From positions 1-37,317 of the forward strand of contig JANLOO010000045.1 in the NCBI GenBank assembly GCA_031366605.1: DNA of 37,317 nucleotides. Direction: 5' to 3'. Positions within the stretch are counted from its first letter, which is position 1. Each line of letters starts with the position of its first letter. Source of the stretch: CALMEC01 sp031366605. Lineage in GTDB: Bacteria; Actinomycetota; Thermoleophilia; Miltoncostaeales; Miltoncostaeaceae. Positions 32,259 through 37,317 of this stretch are shown here, piece after piece. A program made the position numbers and the translations under genes. The notes under the pieces are model-generated. The model searched no databases. It was not told where the DNA came from and was given only the letters and a program-made list of their open reading frames with translations.

Positions 32259-32281
32259 TACCTGGCACCTTGTGCCAGGTA
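32259..32281. terminator. Inverted repeat downstream of ilvA
   Basis: TACCTGGCAC and GTGCCAGGTA form a perfect 10-bp stem with a 3-nt CTT loop, beginning 3 bp after the ilvA stop. No T-tract follows, so it would be a Rho-independent terminator of the T-less type, an mRNA 3' end stabiliser or a protein site. Confidence 0.6.
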
Positions 32282-32411
32282 TGCAGAACGGCCCGCGAAA
32301 TTGTGTGCGACTGAGCGGACTTCACCTTCTGGATCCTGGTTGGGGGCGTGTCGGAAGGCGAAGCGGCAGGATGTCTGTCGGCCGCTCCTACGGTTTGCGA
32401 GACTTGCGTCC

Positions 32412-34073
32412 ATGACCATCGAAGACACGTTGCTCGCGGCGGTGCAGGCGTGGATCACACGTGATCCGGATCCTGAGACCCGCGCCGAACTGCAGGCCCT
32501 CGTCGATGTCGACGACGACGCGAGCCTGGGTGAGCGTTTCGCGGGACGCCTCGCATTTGGCACAGCAGGGCTCCGGGCGCGGATGGAAGCGGGGCCCATG
32601 GGCATGAACCGCGTGGTCGTGCGCGAGTCGGCGGCGGGGATCGCCCGGTACCTGCTGGTCAACGTTCCCGATGCGATGGGCCGCGGCGTCATCATCGCCC
32701 ATGACGCGCGACATCGCTCGAAGATCTTCGCGGCCGACTGCGCCGAGGTCATCGCCGATCACGGCATCCGTGTGACGCTGGCCGATGCGCCGGTCCCGAC
32801 ACCGATCGGCGTGTACGCAATCCGTCCGCTCGGCGCTGCGGCCGGCATCGTCATCACCGCGAGCCACAACCCGCCGGCTGACAACGGGCTCAAGCTCTTT
32901 CTGGGCGACGCCGCCCAGATCGTGCCGCCCATCGATGCCCACGTCGCCGCCCAGATCGCTGCGGTCGCCGCGGATGGCGTGGTCAGCCCCGGCGCGGTCA
33001 TGCCCGCTGACATCACCCCGCTCTCACCAGGAATCGTCGACGCCTACCGTCAGGCGGCGCTGGCCCGGGTGCCCGCGCCCAGGGTGCCCATCCGCATTGC
33101 CACGACCGCGATGCACGGCGTCGGCGGTGCGCTGCTGGCCGAGCTGCTCGCCGCCGCCGGGCATGGCGATGTGCATCCAGTCGTCGAGCAGTCCCAACCG
33201 GACCCCGATTTTCCGACCGTGGCGTTCCCCAACCCGGAGGAGCCGGGTGCCACCGACCTGCTGGCGGCGCGTATGCGCGACGTGGATGCAGCGCTGGGGC
33301 TGGCAGTCGACCCGGACGCCGACCGGGTCGCGGTGATGGTGCGCACACCGGACGGGGCGACTCGGCAGCTGACCGGCGACGAGGTCGGTGCGCTACTGGG
33401 CGAATGGTTGCTGGCCAACGTCACCGCGGGGCCTGACCGGCTCGTGGCCACGACGGTCGTCTCGTCGTCGCTGCTCGCCAAGATCGCCGCACACCACGGG
33501 GCCCGTCACGAGGAGACGTTGACCGGGTTCAAATGGCTGTCGCGACCGGCCATCCAAAACCCAGAGCTTCGTCAGGTGCTTGCCTACGAGGAAGCCATTG
33601 GGTACGCCATCGGCGCCGATGTGCGTGACAAGGACGGGCTGTCGGCAGCGGTCGCCGTCGCGTCGATGGCCTGCTGGGAGAAGGCTGCGGGGCGGACATT
33701 GCCAGACGCGCTCGACGCGCTGCACGTGCGCCACGGGGCACACGTCACCGAGAACTTCGCGCTGCGCTACGACGGCGTGGGCTGGCGCGCGCGGCGTGAC
33801 GACGCAGTGGCCGCGTTCGTCGATGCGCCGCCCGAGCGTGTCGGCGACGTTGATGTGCGTGACGTGCGGCACCTTGCGGTCGACGTCCTGCGCATCGAAT
33901 TGGCGGGCGGTCTGCGCGTGCTGGTGCGCCCCAGCGGCACCGAACCAAAACTCAAGTGCTACTGCGAGGCGGTCGAGCAGGTCGGTGCCGAGGGACTTGA
34001 CGCCGCGCGCGCGCGGGCACACGCGCGACTCAGCGCGGCCCGGGCCGCGTTGACGCCACTGCTCCGAGGCTGA
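32412..34073 (+). CDS. Phosphoglucomutase/phosphomannomutase (alpha-D-phosphohexomutase)
   Basis: The 553-residue enzyme interconverts hexose 1- and 6-phosphates, probably glucose. It has an N-terminal region (RLAFGTAGLRARMEAGPMGMNRVVV), the phosphoserine loop IVITASHNPPADNGLKLF, metal-binding AVDPDADRVAVM, the sugar-binding EEAIGYAIG loop and the phosphate-binding tail RPSGTEPKLKCYCE. Length and the FGTAGLR start match the larger PgcA/PGM2 type rather than ManB. ATG 32412 follows a short leader. The TACGGT at 32389-32394 is a possible -10. Confidence 0.95.
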   Translation: MTIEDTLLAAVQAWITRDPDPETRAELQALVDVDDDASLGERFAGRLAFGTAGLRARMEAGPMGMNRVVVRESAAGIARYLLVNVPDAMGRGVIIAHDARHRSKIFAADCAEVIADHGIRVTLADAPVPTPIGVYAIRPLGAAAGIVITASHNPPADNGLKLFLGDAAQIVPPIDAHVAAQIAAVAADGVVSPGAVMPADITPLSPGIVDAYRQAALARVPAPRVPIRIATTAMHGVGGALLAELLAAAGHGDVHPVVEQSQPDPDFPTVAFPNPEEPGATDLLAARMRDVDAALGLAVDPDADRVAVMVRTPDGATRQLTGDEVGALLGEWLLANVTAGPDRLVATTVVSSSLLAKIAAHHGARHEETLTGFKWLSRPAIQNPELRQVLAYEEAIGYAIGADVRDKDGLSAAVAVASMACWEKAAGRTLPDALDALHVRHGAHVTENFALRYDGVGWRARRDDAVAAFVDAPPERVGDVDVRDVRHLAVDVLRIELAGGLRVLVRPSGTEPKLKCYCEAVEQVGAEGLDAARARAHARLSAARAALTPLLRG

Positions 34074-34097
34074 TCAACGGTCGAGGCGCGGGCATGC

Positions 34098-34103
34098 CAG
34101 AAT
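34098..34103 (+). promoter_or_regulatory. -10 element of the aminotransferase gene (leaderless)
   Basis: CAGAAT ends 7 nt before ATG 34111. It matches the sigma-70 -10 in four of six positions. No good -35 was found. Confidence 0.4.
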
Positions 34104-34110
34104 CGCCCGC

Positions 34111-35406
34111 ATGAGTTCACACGACACCCACGCCACACTTTCCGAACGCTGGAGCCGGGTCATCGCCCCGACACTCGGCGTCCACACCGCGATCGCCGCC
34201 GTCAAGGCCGAAGGGCCCTGGGTGGAGGCCGCCGACGGTCGCCGGTATCTGGACTTCGCCTCAGGCACGGCGACGACCAACATCGGCCACAACCACCCAC
34301 GTGTGGTGGCTGCCGCCCGCGAGCAGATGGACCGGATGGTCCACAGCGGCGGCGTGTTCCGGTACGAGTCGATCGTGGCCCTCGCCGAGCGCTTGGCGGT
34401 GATCACGCCGGGCGACATCGGTTCGTTCTTCTTCCTCAACGGTGGCAGCGAGGCGATCGAGGGTGCGGTCAAACTCGCGCGGCGCGTGACGGGTCGCCAC
34501 GGCGTCGTGGTATTTCGCGGCGGCTTCCACGGGCGGACGCAGGGTGGCGTCGGCTACACGACGTCCAAGTCGGCCTACCGGGCCGGATACGCGCCGCTCG
34601 GCGCGAGCGTCTACGTCGCGCCGTTTCCGACGCCCTACCGCTGGGGCGTCGACATGGACGAGGCCGTCCACCGGACGCTGGCTGGCGTGGACGACCTGCA
34701 TCGTCACGAGCTGCCGTCGGATGAGGTGGCGTGTTATCTGATCGAGCCGGTGCAGGGGGAGGGGGGCTACCACCCCGCCGGCCGGCGGTTGCTCGAGGGT
34801 TTGCGCGAGCGCGCCGACCGGCATTGCGCCCTGCTGTTGTACGACGAGGTGCAGACCGGGTTTGGGCGGACGGGTGAGTGGTTTGCCGCGCAGACCTACG
34901 GCGTCACGCCGGATGTGATCGCCATGGCCAAGGGCATCGCCAACGGCTTCCCGGTCTCGGCCATCGGCGCGACCCCCGAGCTGATGGCGCGCTGGCCCAC
35001 GGGTGGGCACGGCACCACGTTCGGCGGCAACCCCATCGCGTGTGCGGCGGGTTGCGCGGTCATCGACACGGTCACCGAAGACGGCTTGCTGGCGCGTGGC
35101 CGTGAGATGGGCGAGCGGGCGACGCACCGCTTGAAGGCCCTCGAGGCCGAAGTCCCCGAGATCGCCGAGGTCCGCGGCCCTGGTCTGATGATCGGTATCG
35201 AGTTCGCCGACCCTGCCACCCGGGCTCCGCTCGGTGAGCTGGCGGATCGCGTGGTCGCAGCGGCCCAGGAGGAGGGGCTCGTGCTGATCGAGTGCGGCGC
35301 CGAGGGCAACGTCGTGCGGTTCATCCCGCCCATGGTCACGAGTGACGAGGACCTCAACTTGGGACTGACGCGCTTGGAGGCTGCCGTGGGGCGCGCACTG
35401 GGGTAG
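34111..35406 (+). CDS. Class III aminotransferase (4-aminobutyrate aminotransferase-like)
   Basis: The 431-residue PLP enzyme belongs to the omega-aminotransferase fold. YLDFASGTATTNIGHNHPRVVAA, FFLNGGSEAIEGAVKLAR, FRGGFHGRTQGG and EPVQGEGGYHPAG are present, as are the PLP-contacting LLLYDEVQTGFGRTGEWFA and the lysine in AMAKGIANGFPVSAIG. GHGTTFGGNPIACAAG closes the active site. The substrate could be 4-aminobutyrate, 5-aminovalerate, ornithine or similar, and no neighbour such as succinate-semialdehyde dehydrogenase is present to decide. Confidence 0.92.
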   Translation: MSSHDTHATLSERWSRVIAPTLGVHTAIAAVKAEGPWVEAADGRRYLDFASGTATTNIGHNHPRVVAAAREQMDRMVHSGGVFRYESIVALAERLAVITPGDIGSFFFLNGGSEAIEGAVKLARRVTGRHGVVVFRGGFHGRTQGGVGYTTSKSAYRAGYAPLGASVYVAPFPTPYRWGVDMDEAVHRTLAGVDDLHRHELPSDEVACYLIEPVQGEGGYHPAGRRLLEGLRERADRHCALLLYDEVQTGFGRTGEWFAAQTYGVTPDVIAMAKGIANGFPVSAIGATPELMARWPTGGHGTTFGGNPIACAAGCAVIDTVTEDGLLARGREMGERATHRLKALEAEVPEIAEVRGPGLMIGIEFADPATRAPLGELADRVVAAAQEEGLVLIECGAEGNVVRFIPPMVTSDEDLNLGLTRLEAAVGRALG

Positions 35407-35463
35407 GGTCCCGCAGGATGCGGCAGACCGGTCGCGATGAGGCTCACTCGTGGAGGCACTGAG

Positions 35464-35868
35464 ATGGCGAAGTTGACATCGATCGAAGGCATCGGCGACG
35501 TCGGTGCCGGAAAGTTGGCCAAGGCGCAGGTTGGTTCGCTCGCCACGTTGCTCGCGCGCGGCGCGACGGCAGCGGGACGCAGGGATCTGTCGAAAGCCTC
35601 GGGTGTGACCGAGAAGCGCCTGCTCGAATGGGTCAACCGCGCGGACCTGATGCGCATCAAGGGCGTGGGCGAGGAGTACAGCGACCTGCTGGAAGCCGCA
35701 GGCGTCGACACGGTTCCGGAGCTCTCCAAGCGCAAGCCGGCCAACCTGCTCGAGGCGATGACGGCGACGAACGCCAAGAAAAAGCTCGTCCGCCAGCTTC
35801 CCACCGAGGCGAAGGTCGCCGACTGGGTCGGCCAGGCCAAGAAACTCCCCAAGGTCGTCAAGCACTAA
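35464..35868 (+). CDS. DUF4332 helix-hairpin-helix protein
   Basis: The 134-residue protein contains paired HhH-like segments: LTSIEGIGDVGAGKLAKAQVGSLATLL and LMRIKGVGEEYSDLLEAAGVDTVPEL, followed by KRKPANLLEAMTATNAKKKLVRQLP. This is the DUF4332 arrangement, thought to bind DNA without sequence specificity, though function is not established. Ribosome-binding site GGAGG lies 9 nt before ATG 35464. It sits alone between the aminotransferase and an AIM24 protein. Confidence 0.85.
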   Translation: MAKLTSIEGIGDVGAGKLAKAQVGSLATLLARGATAAGRRDLSKASGVTEKRLLEWVNRADLMRIKGVGEEYSDLLEAAGVDTVPELSKRKPANLLEAMTATNAKKKLVRQLPTEAKVADWVGQAKKLPKVVKH

Positions 35869-35927
35869 CGACATTGTTCTGCGCCAGTGCGTCGTGACGC
35901 GCCGGCGCGACCCGAGGAGACCGCGCG

Positions 35928-36614
35928 ATGAACATCGACGTCCGACAAGGCCCTGCGTTTGGGGTGGCCCGGTGTGACTTGGCGCCCGATGAGGTGATCC
36001 GAGTGGAGTCGGGCGCAATGATGGCGACCTCACACGGCGTCGGGATCGAGGCGCGCGTCGAAGGAGGGCTGATGAAAGGCCTCAAGCGGAGTGTCTTGGG
36101 CGGCGAGTCCTTGTTCGTCACGACCTACACCGCACCCGCATCCGGTGGCTGGGTTGACGTTGCCGCCAACCTGCCCGGTGATCTGGTCATCCGTGAGCTG
36201 GCGTCCGAGCGCGCGTTGTTCTTGTCGCGCGGGTCGTGGCTGGCATCGGCGGCGGACGTCCAGGTCGACGCCAAATGGGGCGGTTTCAAGTCGCTCTTCG
36301 GCGGTGAGGGTGGTTTCCTGGTGCGGATCTCCGGGACGGGCCCCGTCGTGATCGCCTGCTACGGCGCGCTCGAATCGGTTCATCTTGCGGCGGGTGAGCG
36401 CTTCGTGCTCGACTCGGGGCACATGGTCGCGTTTGCGGAGGGCGTGCAGATGACGCTGCGCCGCGCGGTCGAAGGGCGCTCGATCCAGAGCCTCAAGAGC
36501 GGCGAGGGCTTCGTGTTCGAATTCGAGGGCCCCGGTGAGGTGCTGACACAGACGCGGAACCCGGGTGCGCTGGTGTCCTGGCTGACCACCGCGCTGCCGT
36601 TCCAGCGCGCCTGA
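35928..36614 (+). CDS. AIM24/TIGR00266-family protein
   Basis: The 228-residue protein has the family pattern of beta strands: IRVESGAMMATSHGVGIEARVEGGLMKGLKRSVLGGESLFVTTYTAP near residues 25-70, then GGWVDVAANLPGDLVIRELASERALFLSRGSWLASA, GGEGGFLVRISGTGPVVIACYG and LAAGERFVLDSGHMVAF. AIM24 homologues form a beta-barrel/tryptophan-RNA-attenuator-like fold and have no firm function in bacteria. GAGGAG lies 8 nt upstream of ATG 35928. It could have a membrane-associated role, but no signal peptide is seen. Confidence 0.9.
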   Translation: MNIDVRQGPAFGVARCDLAPDEVIRVESGAMMATSHGVGIEARVEGGLMKGLKRSVLGGESLFVTTYTAPASGGWVDVAANLPGDLVIRELASERALFLSRGSWLASAADVQVDAKWGGFKSLFGGEGGFLVRISGTGPVVIACYGALESVHLAAGERFVLDSGHMVAFAEGVQMTLRRAVEGRSIQSLKSGEGFVFEFEGPGEVLTQTRNPGALVSWLTTALPFQRA

Positions 36615-36655
36615 TTCACGACACACGTCACTTTCGGATCAGTCGCGTCCGGATG

Positions 36656-36661
36656 TACTCT
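36656..36661 (+). promoter_or_regulatory. -10 element of ccmE (leaderless)
   Basis: TACTCT ends 8 nt before ATG 36670, giving a leaderless ccmE-ccmF message. No convincing -35 was found. Confidence 0.4.
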
Positions 36662-36669
36662 TCGGTTCG

Positions 36670-37086
36670 ATGAAGCGGGCACGTTTTGTGATTGCGTTGA
36701 GCCTGGCCGCCTTGCTTGGCGGGGCGATGGTGTGGTTGGCGATCGGTGGGTCGCTTGAGACGTATGCGGGTCCGGCGGCGGTCAAGCTCAACGGCGGCAC
36801 GTACCGTCTCAACGCGATCGTCAGCGCGGGCGCGCCTGAAAATGCCGCGGCTCAGGCGGTTTCGGCCGGGGGTGTACGTTTCACGGTCCGGGATAAGGAC
36901 GACGCTGCGAGGACGGTTGTGGTGCTGTATCGCGGGATTGTGCCGGATACGTTCCAGGTCGGTCGTGAGATCGTGGTGACCGGTGCGATGGAGGGCGGCG
37001 TGTTTGTCGGCAAGCGCGATACGTTGCTGACCAAGTGCCCGTCCAAGTTCCAGGGCAAGGCGTCTCCCGACACGACGCCTGCGTGA
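36670..37086 (+). CDS. ccmE: Cytochrome c maturation protein CcmE, Cys-type haem site
   Basis: CcmE is a membrane-anchored haem chaperone that carries covalently bound haem to CcmF. The 138 residues start with one membrane anchor (FVIALSLAALLGGAMVWLAI), then an OB-type beta domain: YRLNAIVSAG, VRFTVRDKDD, VVVLYRGIVPDTFQVGREIVVTGAM and GVFVGKRDTLLTKCPSKF. Classical CcmE binds haem through His in a HxxxY motif near this end. Here the residue is Cys, in CPSKF, as in the known CxxxY variant of archaea and some bacteria, but with Phe where Tyr is expected. It is followed 4 bp later by ccmF. Confidence 0.93.
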   Translation: MKRARFVIALSLAALLGGAMVWLAIGGSLETYAGPAAVKLNGGTYRLNAIVSAGAPENAAAQAVSAGGVRFTVRDKDDAARTVVVLYRGIVPDTFQVGREIVVTGAMEGGVFVGKRDTLLTKCPSKFQGKASPDTTPA

Positions 37087-37090
37087 TTCA

Positions 37091-37317
37091 ATGAGTTTGT
37101 TCGGTCGCGCGATTTTGTTGCTCGCGCTCGTCGTCGCGGTGTTCGCCGTCGTGGCCGCTGTCTACGGGCGCACGCCGCGTAATCGTCGTTGGTTCGAGGC
37201 GGCCGAGCGCGCCGTGTTTGCGTTGTTCGGGTTGATCACGGTCGCGGTGTTGGCGTTGGTGGTGGCGTTGTTGACCGATGACTTCGCGCTCAAAGCTGTG
37301 GCGCGGTACTCGAGTCG
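37091..37317 (+). CDS. ccmF: CcmF, N-terminal part (3' truncated by window edge)
   Basis: The 75 codons start at ATG 37091, 4 bp after the ccmE stop, with the order ccmE-ccmF usual for system I operons. The sequence shows the first helix (AILLLALVVAVFAVVAAVYG), a charged loop (GRTPRNRRWFEAAERAV), a second helix and the conserved TDDFALKAVARYSSR. In full-length CcmF this segment is followed about 140 residues later by the WDPVENA region that opens this window, so the two pieces could be one gene. Confidence 0.93.
   Translation, partial: MSLFGRAILLLALVVAVFAVVAAVYGRTPRNRRWFEAAERAVFALFGLITVAVLALVVALLTDDFALKAVARYSS

Noticed and set aside
34261..36033. Long minus-strand frame of about 590 codons opposite the aminotransferase and DUF4332 genes
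   Set aside because: It spans two genes with clear family motifs on the plus strand and has low-complexity His/Asp/Arg-rich sequence typical of antisense translation.
1..37317. CRISPR array or phage structural module
   Set aside because: No regularly spaced 25-40-base repeats and no capsid, terminase, portal or tail genes were seen on either strand.
1..37317. Circular plasmid interpretation of the split ccmF
   Set aside because: Essential single-copy genes (gltX, ppa, tRNAs) and the lack of replication or partition genes make a chromosomal fragment more likely.

Overview
The window is high-GC, gene-dense chromosomal DNA. It carries housekeeping genes (gltX, nfo, ppa, ilvA, mutS2, ccmE/ccmF, a phosphohexomutase, tRNA-Gly and tRNA-Pro). 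The GC content, frequent GTG starts, actinobacterial-type split DNA ligase/polymerase enzymes and apparently leaderless promoters suggest an actinomycetote, perhaps class Thermoleophilia. That placement is inference. No rRNA, CRISPR array, phage module or replication origin was seen.

Layout. (1) 1-1273 is the C-terminal part of CcmF. (2) 1272-3946 is a roughly 2.56-kb block bounded by two near-identical 112-bp direct repeats. The right repeat contains the 3' part of an intact tRNA-Gly gene and the left one is a displaced copy. Inside are a HigB/HigA-type toxin-antitoxin pair whose toxin looks frameshifted, a broken HIRAN-like gene, a methyltransferase and a truncated cupin protein, but no integrase. 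(3) 3977-5702 continues this accessory zone with a VapB/VapC pair whose toxin lacks an ordinary start codon, a methyltransferase and a frameshifted DUF4389-like remnant. (4) 5752-11122 holds DNA repair and translation genes: nfo, gltX, a LigD-type polymerase, a methyltransferase, an ATP-dependent DNA ligase and tRNA-Pro. (5) 11190-19408 is mixed metabolism and regulation: a VOC protein, ppa, a Tat-exported beta-propeller, an unrecognised zinc-ribbon/HTH-like protein, an ABC-2 exporter, a nitroreductase-like flavoprotein, two tiny coupled ORFs and a divergent LysR regulator. (6) 19344-24975 is a minus-strand run of five genes for predicted exported proteins: a GIKW-repeat protein, a GH26-like hydrolase, DUF1800, DUF1501 and a cupredoxin. 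(7) 25214-27771 is a PstI/BsuBI-type restriction-modification system behind a perfect LexA-like palindrome. (8) 27854-36614 holds mutS2, an SDR, ilvA, a phosphohexomutase, a class III aminotransferase, a DUF4332 protein and an AIM24 protein. (9) 36670-37317 is ccmE and the first 75 codons of a ccmF.

The two ends carry the C-terminal and N-terminal parts of CcmF on the same strand, and the piece missing between them is about the size needed to complete one gene. The window therefore either comes from an almost closed assembly path or lies between two ccmF copies.

The best candidates for something undescribed are the exported five-gene cluster with its GIKW repeats, the integrase-less tRNA-Gly island, and a restriction-modification system that may be under SOS control.
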